A stretch of DNA of 64,000 nt from Batillaria attramentaria. Its lineage: Eukaryota > Mollusca > Gastropoda > Batillariidae. This document shows, piece by piece, positions 1 through 13,306 of the stretch. The stretch covers positions 454,501 through 518,500 of the forward strand of contig JACVVK020000164.1 of the NCBI GenBank assembly GCA_018292915.2, written 5' to 3'. The position numbers were made by a program, and so were the translations under genes. Below the pieces are notes generated by a model. That model was given only the letters and a program-made list of their open reading frames with translations. It did not search any database and had not been told where the DNA came from. The first letter of the stretch is position 1, and each line of letters opens with the position of its first letter.

Positions 1-742
1 TAAGTCTTTATTGAATGTACACACACTTGCTACAATATGAACGCCACTATGAAGCAATCATATTAATTTTAGGAAAGCATTTGCCAGCTGTGCTTAGCCT
101 TGACGGACATTGTGCTGCAACAAGCCGTTCAGCCATTTGCATTAATCCATGCATGAACAGTCGAAGACAAAATGCTGCAAGAGTGCTGCATTTACAACCA
201 CCATTTCATGCAGTATACCGGTACATGCATCTTACTGAAGCACAAGACAGACAACAATTGTTGTAACACTGCAAAAAGTACACTCTATGCCTTTATTTTT
301 TTTTTCCTTTTTTTTTTTCTTTGTTGTTGTTGTTGCCTATTTTCTGATGAGAAATTGCAATGTTAAATGAAAAGAAACGAAAAAGATCTGATATTTTTGT
401 TAAATTGTTGTTTTTGCTTCCGCTAATTGTTGAGTGTTCATTTCTCAGCTGTTGGGTCGTTTTGTAAAGACACTGATCTAAACTGCTTTCTACAAAGTCT
501 CTTTTTCTAATACATCTTATCAATCAAAAACTATTTTAAAAAAATAAAAAAATAAAAAATCTAGCCGTGTAATAGCTGTATATGTAAGCCTGTATTTGAA
601 CATGAAGGTTCTGGAAGATCAGCTTTGTTCGGCTTCATGCACTGATAGCAACAGTTAGAACCGATACAGGAAAACAATATACAAACTGCAATCGATCATG
701 AAAGAACATTTACCAGTCTTGTTTGCGGATCTGTATCCTGCA

Positions 743-895
743 AAAGTTATTATCAGACTGCACGTTTAACTTTTTGTAGACTACTTTGACTATGGTGTGG
801 GGAAATTGGGGTAGGGGTAAAAGTTATTATCAGACTGCACGTTTAACTTCTGAAGACTACTTTGACTATGGTGTGGGGAAACTGGGGTAGGGGTA
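743..895 (+). repeat. Tandem duplication, about 76 bp x 2
   Basis: The passage starting AAAAGTTATTATCAGACTGC occurs twice back to back (about 743-818 and 819-895). It runs through ACTACTTTGACTATGGTGTG into a GGGGTAGGGG end. The copies differ at only a few bases, so the duplication is fairly young. Confidence 0.8.
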
Positions 896-2836
896 GGAGT
901 TAGGTCAGGGGTGAGTGGGTGGGTAGCATGGTTTTGTTTTGTTTTGAGGTCTTTTCTGGTTTCTGGTAATCTTTGTGCTCCCATCCTGTGTCACTATTAT
1001 ACTCAAACAATCCATGCAGGGCTTAGAAATTAACTCCAGAACCTGCTCTTCAAACAGGTTGGTCACCTAAAACTTCAATCAAAATTAAAATACAAAAATA
1101 TAAAAAGCACTCAAGAGCACCATGCTACATAACATTCAGTTGTTATGAATGGACAGTCTCGGATGCAGATGTAGTGCCGCCTGCTATAACTCTATGGGTT
1201 ATGTTTGACGTTGTCGCGTGCCAGGTCCGCTATGCTGGTGTCTGAAGCTGTTTGTCAGGACGGCGGTAGACACCAACACAACACACACAACAACACAAGA
1301 CACGAAATAACAAAACTAAACAAACTTCCCAGAATAAAGAGATAAAGTTTTAATCAACAAAGCAGGGCAAAATACTATAAAAAGGAACATGGGGTCGTTT
1401 GAACAAAAATATATTGTTCACTGTTCATGAGTAAAGAAAATAGTAAGCACTAAGAGTAATTGGCAAAACAATAACACGCCAAATAAAGACTATCAACAAT
1501 AAACTTCCGGTACAGAAACAATTAAACCTTCCGCCTCCGCGTACGAACTCCTACGCATCTAGAAAAAAGGTCTAAACCTGTGCAACTAGGACAAAACCCG
1601 GCTGCAGTCCCTACGGCAACTAACCTATACGTAAACCCTATCACCTACCAATACACGACACGACAATCCTACCTACACCCGGCATTATCCCTACCTAACC
1701 CCGCCCCAACACAGAGCCTAGCGACAGACGACACAAGAGCACATTTAACGCATCTTTGGGAGGCCACAAGTCTCGCCTGGGAGAAGACTCCTGGGCAGTG
1801 TTAGTGGCCAGTGCGTAACGCTCAACACAAGGGGTGGGGAAGGGATAGCCAAGAGTTTGAAGAGATTAGGGGTGAGGGATCACGTCTAAACACAAAGTTA
1901 GTAGAGTGGTAAAGACTCGGGACGCATGGAATTACTATTTCCAAATGCGGGTAACGGACAATGGGGTGGTGCCAGTAACCGCAAGTGCTGCGGAGTGTAC
2001 AGAGCCTACACTCCGCTCCAACCCTGGCACCCTCTGTGGACGAAAGAGGCGGGAGAAAGCAAAAGAAACACAAAATGTACAGTACAACAAATTCGACCGA
2101 AGTCAGTGGATTTCTTCCGTAGTGCAGGGGGAATACTCTCCGGACAAACGGAACACCACAGTCAAGACAACCCACCCAGTACCTACCTAAGATCCACAAG
2201 AGCAATGGTCAAAAGACAAGTATCCAACTCAGGTTTAGTACTCTGCCCCACTCGAGAGAGTAGGGTTTTCCTCTGGCCCGAATTTAGAGACAAGTCTCAA
2301 GTCCAAAGTGAAGTCCTGAGTCCAAAGTGTAGAGAGATCCCTGGATTTGAGCTATAGTGATACCATTGCCGTTACTATCGGATAGCATCGCTCGGGACAG
2401 TACTCAGCCTTCCCTCGAGAGAGTGAAAGTTTTCCGTGCCCCTTGGCGCCTATGCGAGAGCATAGACTCGGTAAGGTGTGTGGTACACTTACCTGAAGTT
2501 TCTGAACTTAGAAATTTTCCCCAACTGATACCAAACTCGTTCAGAAATAGGTAGAGTCAGAATACTTAGAAAGACTAGGGAATATTTCTCCCCATTCTGC
2601 TTCTAAAACCTGTACAGCGCTGGGGAAAACCCAAGAACGCCAGGTGTGCAATCTTATCGCTGTTGGTGCTAGCGCTCTCCCTGGCTGATAGTGATACCTA
2701 ACTGCACACACAGGCTCTACAGCATTGCCTAAAAATACAGTTACTAAAAATAACCAAGTCCAGGGCATTTTCATCACACAGATACAGTGCGTAAATAGTT
2801 AGGCGGGTGGTGGGGATGTGGGGTGGGTGTGTTTTT

Positions 2837-2867
<31 letters not shown>

Positions 2868-3137
2868 GGTAATTAGAATTGCCCAAGCAGGCAGGGGTCC
2901 TGGGGCCATTACAGGCAGAATTTGAGGAGCACTGCCCATGGTGTCAGAATGGTTAACCCATTCAACAGGCATTACAACATTAGTCCTAACAATTTTACCT
3001 CACTTTCCAACATGGCCACCATCACGTTTCCGCGGCAACGTGCTGAAGGTGACGTCAAAGTAAAGTACAACACCTAAGCAACACTTCTCCTAGATTTAAA
3101 CCATCTGGCCCACAAATAAAGATGCTGTGCCCCTTAT

Positions 3138-3409
3138 TATGGCTCAGTTGGTATAGTTCGCCCGTTAGGGGGTGCAAATGTATACCAGTCATGCGCAGGA
3201 GGGGCAAATAAACTCCAGTCGTCCACTAATGGGGGCGACTGTATCCCCGCAATGCGGGAGGGGGTGCAAATGTACTCCGGGGTCTGGCGAGGTGAAGTCA
3301 CGTGACCGCTGACTTTGTTCTACAAATTTACTTTATGCAAAATATCGAAGGAGTTGACTGGTATACATTTGCACCCCCTATCAGGCGAATTATACCAACT
3401 GTGCCTCAT
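3138..3409. mobile_element. MITE with about 52 bp terminal inverted repeats
   Basis: The left arm (CAGTTGGTATAGTTCGCC, then TAGGGGGTGCAAATGTATAC) is the reverse complement of the right arm around 3350-3409, with a handful of mismatches. No coding capacity is seen between the arms. This is the signature of a short non-autonomous DNA transposon; the superfamily is unknown. Confidence 0.75.
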
Positions 3410-3508
3410 TATGGTACAGTGTCACCTCCAGGGCTCCAGGCAGCGGGTGCCAGACATACAATGGTACATGTAGTGTCAGTGTAGAAAGAGTTAACGTTGA
3501 ACACTTAC

Positions 3509-3643
3509 AGGCGGCAGGTCCCACTCCTCTCCCTCCTGGAAATTGTCGTACATCTCCTGCATGACGAACTTGCGGTTCAGGAACTTCTCCCGCGACCAGA
3601 TCCACTCGTGTTTCGTCTCCAGATTCGTCACACGGATCATCAC
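3509..3643 (-). CDS. Kinesin exon 17 (last exon in window)
   Basis: [20 protein letters not shown] then [20 protein letters not shown] and WDLPP before GTAAGT. The frame is open at the donor, so the protein continues in exons beyond the window. Confidence 0.88.
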
Positions 3644-6042
3644 CTGATTGTGATAGAGAAGATAAGATACACGCTATTGTCTCAGCTAAGAAATTTGTTG
3701 TGAGAAGATGAAAGCATACAGATTAAATTTCACCTATGGGTACATGTTCTTACTTTGGACAAGTCCATGATGGGAACAAAATCAGAGGATGAAACACACA
3801 CACAAATGGGTACAAAACTGAGACGGACGCTGTAACTTGTAAGGAAAGAAACACTGCATGCATGAGAATGTGGAAAAACAAATGATAAGAAAAAGAGGCT
3901 GAGGTGTAGGAAAATAAAAGGGAAACTGAGAGGACGCATCTCTAGCAAAATCTGCACACATACAAATTAGAACTGTGAGAAGTATATGTCTTCATGTTCT
4001 GCCTAAATGACTGGTGTAAATTTTGTCAACGTTGCTCGTAGCTAGACATGCACAATCCTCACTACTTGAGACCAGATGCCACAGCTGCATACACACCTCA
4101 AGGGCCAGTGCCAGAGAGTTCAATAAAACGAATCAGACATGCAACATACCTCTGTGCGGCCTTTCAGTTCTCCCCTAGCCTCCGGAGAGACGACCATCAG
4201 CTCGAACTTCATCTTCTTCTCCAGGTCCTCTGATATCGAGTTGGCCTGTTCTACGGCCGGCATCAACTCCATGATGTCCTCTTGTAGCAGATTCTCATCT
4301 GCACAGACAGGCATGCAGAAAATGAAGTGATGTGTGAAGGGAGTGAAAATCAGCACTGACTACTTTACCAGGCTGGCGAATTGCTGAGGGAAAAACAGAT
4401 TGAAATGTAGACTAGGGTGAAGAGGCAGCGCCCTGCAGGGGGACCACGGGGGCAATGCCCCACTTTGAGAAAATAAATTTTAGCGTTTTTAAAGGCAGCC
4501 TCTCCTGGCACCCAAAGGTGAAATACTACTGCCTTGATACTGAGATGCAAGAATTGTCAAATGAAGTTAGACTGTCCCATATAACATTACATGTATCATG
4601 CTACATACAGTATGTCGTCAGTGATTTAACATACTTGCCCATCTCATTTTTGCCAACTTTTCAGGAGAAGCAAAAAACTGAATTACTTCCCTTCCACCAT
4701 AGCAAATGCTTATTGCTCTGTGAATCAAATAATGAGTCTTCTGATTGGTGGATGCTCAAATCGAAAGGTCAGCTGATGTAACAGGTCTGCCGAAAGCAGA
4801 CCGTGTCTGCACTGCAAAAATGCCTAAGTCTGAGATAGGCAAATATGTTAATTTCAATCACTGACGAAGTGCAACCTTTTTCCTCCTTCCTCTTCTTGGC
4901 TGAAACCTAGATTTTTGGGCTGAAAATTGCCAAATGACTGAAAAATCCCCAGCCTGCTTTAAATTGTAGTAATGTAGCAGTGAAGCATTAGCTAAAGTTG
5001 TTTGCTGGTGAAATTACAGTGACCAGTAAGTTTTCAGTGTGGAACTAACCCAAAACAACTTCCAGATGATAACAAACTGCTTTTGCATGCCGCATTGTTA
5101 AAACTGTCAGATTCTATCGAACTAATAATTCAGCTCGCCTACCTCTTGATTTGTTTTCCATGTTGACGTCAAATCCAGACCGTTTAGCGATTTCCTCCTG
5201 GGCCATTTCAAACGTCACTTCCGGCCACGGCTCCTTCGCTGCGTCACGCTCTGCAGGGTTGCAGAAGACGAAGTACTGGGTGGTGCCGAAGACAATTCTG
5301 CGACAAACGGTATTAGAAGCATAATAACACCATGATCATGTACAAATAACAGAGTTAAATAAACAAAAGTTATCTACTAAATCGATCAAGTTTTAATTTC
5401 AAGGATATCCAGACATGGAACAAACTGTCATGCAGATGAGAAATCAGTGGTACAGCTTTGATACAAAGGCACTACCATACAGGAAGACATTGTTTGTTAC
5501 GCCTAGGGTGAGGTGCGAATTCCTCTCCCAAATACCCCTGGCTTCCCCTTCCAACCATGCACACACACACACACACACACATGTGCGTAAACATTTTTGC
5601 TACTTTCACACCTGTCATTGTGCTTGAGTGGCATCTTGTTGACGACGGCCTTGCCGTTCAGCAGAAGTCGCATGTTCTGCTCCAGCGGTTCCAGAGAGTA
5701 CTTGCCATCAGCCTCCTGCCGCAGTTCCGCATGACGGCCCATGATGCTAAAACGCACAACCGAGATGAAACAAAGGTCAGTAAGTAATACAGATATGTTT
5801 ACAACAGACTAGGGGACTAAACAAAACAAACAACATTAACAACAATAAGAAGTACACAAAAATGTGTGTTTAGGGTTTTATAATCCTCCCTTTTTTTTTT
5901 TAACCCTTCTCCCTCCTCCTGTCTTCCATGCAGAAAGCGTGCTCACGATGCATTTGGAATCGGGAAAAGGAAGTGGAAAAGAACAAGACCGAGAGAGACC
6001 AATGAAAAACAAACAACAATAAAAAAAAAAATAGAATCTCAC

Positions 6043-6096
<54 letters not shown>

Positions 6097-9000
6097 CTGC
6101 AAAAGCAATAAAATACACAACAGACGGAAAATAAATTTTGTTTTGTGTGTGTCTGTGTGCGTGTGTGTGTTTGTGTATTTGTTGTTTGTTTGTTGTTTAT
6201 TTGTTTCTAGCGGATCTGTCTTACCCTGGTCCCTTCAGCACAATCTCTGTACTCTCCTCACGGCCGTTTCCAATGGTTTTCTCTGGTTCATCGATGAAGT
6301 GGACGATGTGACCACACAGCTGGGGATCCATATTCAGGTTGTAAATGTGAGGCACCGTTTTCCTCTTCTCTGCAATCTCAGCAGCGTGGGAGTCTCCCTG
6401 TGTGAAAAAGCAACTATGTATTCCCGTTCACGAATAGAAACACAGGGGCTTTGTATCCATGCCAGACATTCGTCGCAGGAACCAGCGGCCAAGCAGATCC
6501 TGCGGAGGAAGTGGGGCTGGACTGGACACACCCTCAGGAAGCCAGCATCCAGCACCACACGCCAAGCCCTGACATGGAACCCACAGGGGAAAAGGAAGAG
6601 AGGCCGGCCTCGCAACAGCTGGAGGCGGGACACTGAGGCAGAGTTATATAAGCAGGGGACCAAATGGACTGGAGTGGCAAGAATAGCCCAGAACAGAGTG
6701 CGATGGCGAAGGGTTGTCGATGGCCTATGCTCCACGTGGAGCCAGGGGCCTAAGTAAGTAAGCAGACATTCGTCACAGACTGATTCTCTTTCAAAATGTC
6801 AGATTACTTTCTTACAAAGGTGGACATGTTTTACCATATCTGCACCACAGTGTACAATATTCAGCACAAATGTCCTATACTGTTACAATCAGCCAGGACA
6901 TGTCCTGTTAATAGTTCCCAAAGAAATGAAGCCCTTCATTAGCTTTTACACACATTTTTAAAGATGCATTCTGCAGGTCTTTAACCTTTACGCATCGGGA
7001 CGCGAACCGGCTCGCGTCACTCTCAACAGCTGTAGGCACCGAGCCACGAACCGATTCGCGTCATCCTAAACGGCCAGCAGCTGCATGCGCGTCAGCAGGG
7101 AAGTAGGTCACTGGCCAAGCTCGCGATGTCAAAGAGTTAAAGCGCACAGATCGACCTAGGCTTATAGCAGTGACAAGAATGTGATACCGTTCAGATGTGT
7201 GCAAAATAAGAACCAATTTGAGGATGCGGTTGCTAAGATATGAGCTAATAGCTGAACCAAGACATGCGCCTGCCGCCCACTTCACTTGCAAGTGAAGTGG
7301 TGCTTTTGTGTGAAACAGGCTATAGCTAAGGCCAAGTGCTGTCTCAGTGCAACTCACACGTGGTTGCTGGCAACATTACAAGTTTACAAAAGCTCGACAA
7401 TACACTTTGGAAGGACCACTGACTCAGTACTGGCAGCATCTGTGCAAAGCACGTTTTTGACATGGAGGGCGTTACTCATCCCGCAGGGTGCCGCTTAGGA
7501 CAACGACACAAACCCAGAAAAACAATCCCTGCGGTCACCTACCCCAGCGAGCTGTGCTTCTTTGAGGCGTTCCTCGAAAGTTTTCTGCATCTCTTCCATT
7601 TCTTTCTGGTTGTTCTCCAATCTGCTCTGGTACTCTTCCTCCATTTCCTCCTTCAGTTTGGCCAGCTCTGCAGGCAGAGAACAGGTGCATGATTCACTTG
7701 TCATCCATTTTGAAGCGTCAACACACAGCCACTGCAGCAAGTGACTACAGCAGATGTTAAAGCCTCAATCTGCTTGTCAGGCATACAACAACTGTGCATC
7801 AAAAACAGTCACTTGTCACAAGATATAACAGACCACCTGGAAGATTTGCAAGATAAGGCAGCTTCTGAAGCAGTAAAGCCGCTGGCAGGGATGATCTATT
7901 TTTAGAAATGTATACATGTACTAACAGCAATACATTCAGAACAGAAAATCACTGCAAATTCGAAGAAAGCCATACTTCTCTAATGTTAGAAGCCGCAAAG
8001 TTCAGAAAAAGGTCTTCATACCCTTTTGAGCATCACGTCTTTCAACAAACGCCCTAAGAACTTTGTAAGTGGGCATATTTCTTCCACCATTCAATGCCCT
8101 CTGTCCAACATTTCTAAGATCATAATTTATTTGGAGCTGCTTTGGCAGCTAGGATCATAACAGTTAGACACATAAGCAGCGACAGCCCAACACCGGTAAG
8201 CATCGAGCAGACATGAACCTAGCATTCAAAATACCGGATGGTGGACCCCTGATATGGAGTGAGGCTGGATGTGTTAAATGCCACTGGAAGGAGGCTGGTT
8301 ACCATGGAGATTGGAATGTTTGACAGCTGGCCTTGTCTCAAGCGCTGATTCTTGTACATGTACTTTGCCAGCCAGCAATGCGATAAATTGCTGAATAAAA
8401 ATTACAATATGGTCTTGTGTATTAGTCTACAAGAATAAATGTCCTTTCTCTTATGTATGGGTACTACGTTTGTATGTATGTGCACCCGCGTGTTTACTGT
8501 AACATGAAAAGTGCTGGTTAGCCAAAAAGTTGGGGGGGGGGAGGGGGGTTCAAAAGTCTTGCGGTATATTTTTCTGAGGTTTCGTTGTTGCTATTTTTGT
8601 TTTAAGCAATCATTTTTCTCAACAAACTGGCTTTTTTTTTTTTTAAATTGTTTTCCTCTTCTCGGCCATCTCGGCAGCGTGGGAGTCTCCCTGTGTGAAA
8701 AAGCAACTATGTATTCCTGTTCACGAATAGAAACACAGGGGCTTTGTATCCACGCCAGACATTCGTCACAGAAACCAGCGGCCAAGCAGATCCTGCGGAG
8801 GAAGTGGGGCTGGACTGGACACACCCTCAGGAAGCCGGCATCCAGCACCACACGCCAAGCCCTGACATGGAACCCACAGGGGAAAAGGAAGAGAGGCCAG
8901 CCTCGCAACAGCTGGAAGCGGGACACTGAGGCAGAGTTATATAAGCAGGGGACGAATTGGACTGGAGTGGCAGTTGTTCCCTCAAAGCGCTTTGCTACGA

Positions 9001-12000
9001 AATAGTGGACATGAATATGAGCTCTTGAAGCTACAAAAGTGAATATCAGTATCATCATCATCATCATCATTTACCAGCATCAGAGAGTTCCTCGTCATCA
9101 TCTTGCATGACCTCCATCTTGACGTTGCCTGCCAGCATGGCTTTCAGTTTCTCGTTCTCCTCCTGAAGTTCACGGATCAGTTTATCGGTCGGGTCCTCGT
9201 TCACACTGGCCTTGGTCTTGATCTGTTTGGCACGGTCAGCTGCAGAAGAAAGAAAGAAAGGGGAAAAAAAATCAATCAAATGGTCCATTATCCAAAAGGA
9301 AGAATAGCATGTTGCATTTAGTGACAAAGCGGCAAAGCCATGGGTGCACATCTCCAAAGCAGATGTGTCATGCCAGCACGTGGTGTCCAGCAGATGTGTC
9401 ATGCCAGCATGTGGTGTCCAGCAGATGTGTCATGCCAGCACGTGGTGTCCAGATTTTTTTTAATTTTTTAATGAGGCTAAAATATATGCAATTTGATGCA
9501 TTTTGGCATGATTTTAGTGCATCAGAGCAAGAAACACTTTGCAGAGGAAAGTTTTAAAAATTACACTAAAATCTGCACAATTTGGTGCATATTGGCATGA
9601 TTTTAGCGCATCAGAGCAGGAGACACTTTGCAGAGGAGAGTTTTAAAAATTACACCAAAATCTGCACAATCTGGTGCATTTTGGCATGATTTTATGTGCT
9701 TCAGAGCAGGAGACAATTTGCTGAGGGAATGTTTTAAGAATAAGACGAAAATTTGCACAATTTGGTGCATTTTGGCATGATTTTGGTGCATCAGAGCAGG
9801 AGACACTTTGCTGAGGAATGTTTTCAGAATAAGACTAAAATCTGCACAATTTGGTGCATTTTGGCATGATTTTATGTGCTTCAGAGGTGGAAACAGTTTT
9901 TGTGGGGAGGAAAATTTTTAGCCAAAGGTTGAAATCCACCAAAAGGTGGCCGATATTAAGCCCTGCTCACTTCAATTTCACCTATTTTCTCCTCACCAAT
10001 GCAATTAAAAAGATTCTCAAATTCAGACCTAGGTTCAAATTGATGTGCAGGGGTAACACTTTCAAATTTTGAAAAGACTGAAACCCATGTCGGGGTGCAG
10101 GGGTCAGGGGTGAATTTGAATGAAAAGTTTTCTCACCGTATCGCAGAGTTGACAAAGTTTCTTCATAGTTGATGTCAGCAGGACTCAGCGCAGCGATCTG
10201 GGGAAGAAAAGATAATTGAGCCATGTTGCACTGAGAACGTCGTCAACTCTAGATCAAAAGCTACGCAGACCTATACAAAGCAAGCCTTTTTGTTGTTATT
10301 GTTGGTTTTCTGTGTGTGCTTTTTTTGCCATTCAAAATATACAGGACCTAAAAAAAAAAAAAGAAAAGACAATTAACAGCATCAAAATGACCAAGATTTG
10401 TTTATTTGTTATTGCCTTTTTGAAAAAGCAGCTTTTATGAAGGTTGAAAGGCAGATATAGAACAAAAGGGATTTGATGCAGCTCAAAAGAATGCCACAGG
10501 TCTAAGTATAAGAAGAACTATCTCACCATGATTGTCTTGCTGTTGCCTCCAAGAGCGTTCTTCAGTAGTTTGGTCAAGGACGAATCTCGGAATGGGACTG
10601 AAACATTCAAAAGGTTACAGCTCTGGTGAAAAAGATAGGCCCAATAAAGTCTCTCAAGATCCAAAAAAAAAAAAAAAAAAAGCAACCGCACACAAAAACA
10701 TGTTTCCATATTTCATTACTCTTCCATTCCAGAAGAAGAAAGAAGAAAAAACAAAAAACCGGTCCCGCAGTGAAGCGGTTAGCACTTCGGACCATGGACC
10801 GGGAGACCCGGGTTCGAGTCCCAGCCAAGGCAAGCAGGATTTTTCCTACCTAGGTTGGCTCCTACCCAGAGCGGGTGTGCTACGGGCCCGATGGGGAGGC
10901 TGTTGACACACAGCCAATATTCACATTCTTCACGGGTGCGACTTTGGGGGTGCTTCCCTTGGTATGACACATCTTATGATGTGGATGATTTGATTACATG
11001 GCCGGCACCGCAGGTGCCGCAGTTACCGAGCCTGGTTAATGCCGGGATATTTATGAGAGGAAGCATGGAATGCGGCCCTGTCCCGCAGTCCCAAACCACA
11101 CGGACCTCCATAGCAAAAATTGCCCCAGCTTCCGAGCCCTCCGTGGATTCCACCCATGACCTGGGAGGAACACGACTGGAACTGGCGAAAGAGTTGGGGC
11201 AGCAAAAAAAATAAAAAAATGCAGCATGTCTGTGATCTTACTTTCTATTCACACTAAAAGAGTATGAACTGGTATCTTGACTAGCAGAAAAAGTTGACAG
11301 CAAAGACTAGTTTCAAAGTCTAAAATACCACCAACAGTGCTGAAAACACATATTAATAAATACTTGTACCAGACAGACACAATTAGAAACTTATCTAATT
11401 AACAATTTAAGACGGATAATCCAGTATATGATTTCACGCTGACTTACCTTTCACGTTCTTTCCTGATGACTTCTCGGCCAGGGCGGAGATGCAGTTGCCG
11501 AGGCATGACAGGGACTGGTTGATGGCAGCTCCCTCTTTGAGACGGTCGCCTGTGGCCCCAGTGCTGTCCGCACGCTCACTAGAAGAAGAAAAAAAATGCT
11601 CAATATGATTTTCTTTTTTGTTTTTTTTTTCAGTGGCAGGATACATTCAAACAGAGTGGAAGCAAAACTTGGTCTGGTTTCTAAGTCTGACAGCTTTCTG
11701 ACAGTCACATTTATTTAACTGCACTATTAAAGAGACACATGTTAACTTTATGTGATACCTTTTAGAGTTTTTCGGTTATTAATCCATTTTGTATTTATGT
11801 GTTTGTATATATATTTAAGTTTTCATGTTTAGGGAGTGCGTGAATGTGTGTGCGCATCAGAGTGAGTGGGTGTTTGTGGGAACGTAATATTTTTTTTATC
11901 AAAGAAGAAGAAGGCATTGTAATCTCCCTTTTATGGGATTGAATAAAATAAACTAGTGTCCAAAAGAAACGATACCAAAGTGATCCCAGAGGCCTAAAAA

Positions 12001-13259
12001 CATAGGTCTACGTATCCCACGTCCCAAATACAGCATCTGCGCTCGGGAATACCGGAAACATTTGCTAATGAAATATACCACTCTGAAATTTCTGTATTGT
12101 TCTGCTTTTATTGTATGTCCCTGCCAACCCTTGGTATCGTTTCTTTTGGACACTAGTTTATCTTACGTCTTATGTCTTTTCAACCCTAACAGACTCTGAG
12201 ACTGGCCAGGACAATTTAATATGACAAATGCATGACCCCACTAAAAAAAAACTAGAGAGGCAGAAGCCTCCATGGCTCCCTTGTGACACAGGTCAAGGTC
12301 ATTCACAAAAGTATGTTTGTAGAGCTCTTATCACTATCCAGTATCATGCTAAGTGATGTGTCTGGCGCTCTGAGTTCCTGGCAATATTACAATTTCCCCA
12401 AAACAGTTTGTACAGCCTTGACCTTTGGTCAAAGTCATTCAAAAGAGATCTCATCAATGTCTATCATCATGCCAAGTTTGATGCCTCTAGCATTTGTAGT
12501 TCCTCCGAAAACAGTAATGTTAAAATTCACAACAGACAGCTTTAATGACCTTGACCTTCAGTCAAGGTCATTCAGAAAGGTAGGTCTCATTGCTGTCTAT
12601 CATCACGCCTCATTTGGTGCCTCTACTGTTTGTTGTTTTGAAGAAAATGCCAAGGTTAAAGTTTCCACACAAAAAAAACCGCTTGCATGACCTTGACCTT
12701 GACTAAAAGTCACTGAACACAGGTATGTCTGTAAAGGTGCTGCCAATGTCAATCATCGCACATAGTTTGATGCTTCTGATTCTTCTAGATACTGATAAAA
12801 TGCAAATGTAAAATTTCCGAACACTGTTTCAATGACCTTGACCCTCAGTCAAGGTCATTTAAGATGGTATGTGTGCATAGGTCTTATCACTGTCTATCAG
12901 CATGCCAGGTTTGGCACCTCTGCTGTTCATTGTTTCTGAGAAAATGCCAATGTTAAGGTTTCACAAAACTGTCTTGTACGGCCTTGACCTTGACAGAAGG
13001 TCACTGACTACATGTATATCTGTAAAGTTCTTATCAATGTCTATCATCATGCAAAGTTTAAAACCTCTGGCATTTGTACATTACGAGAAAATGCCAATGT
13101 AAAATTTTCAAACAGAGAGCTTTAGTGACCTTGACCTTGGGTCAAGGTCATTCAAAATGATGTGTTTTGAAAGGTCTTGTGCTAGTCTATCAGCATGCCA
13201 AGTTTGGTGCCTCTACTGTTTGTAGATTCTGAGAAAATGACAACGTTAAAGTTTTCTGG

Positions 13260-13306
<47 letters not shown>

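Larger units (their letters stand above)
1..3508. other. Left-edge region with no recognised exon
   Basis: No kinesin exon was recognised here, although the kinesin reading frame is still open at 3509; this is probably intron. TTTATT at 7-12 reads AATAAA on the minus strand, so a minus-strand transcript might end at or just left of the window. Stretch 1140-2560 has no recognised domain; it contains two related short passages sharing CTCGAGAGAGT near 2250 and 2415. A GT run followed by a long G run lies at about 2828-2869. Confidence 0.5.

Noticed and set aside
1906..2357. Overlapping plus-strand frames of 94 and 143 residues
   Set aside because: No recognised domain or splice pattern; both read through sequence that looks like old repeat. 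Left unassigned.
6143..6757. 204-residue plus-strand frame as a gene
   Set aside because: It runs antisense through kinesin exon 13 and then into the truncated LINE; only the LINE part is real coding ancestry.
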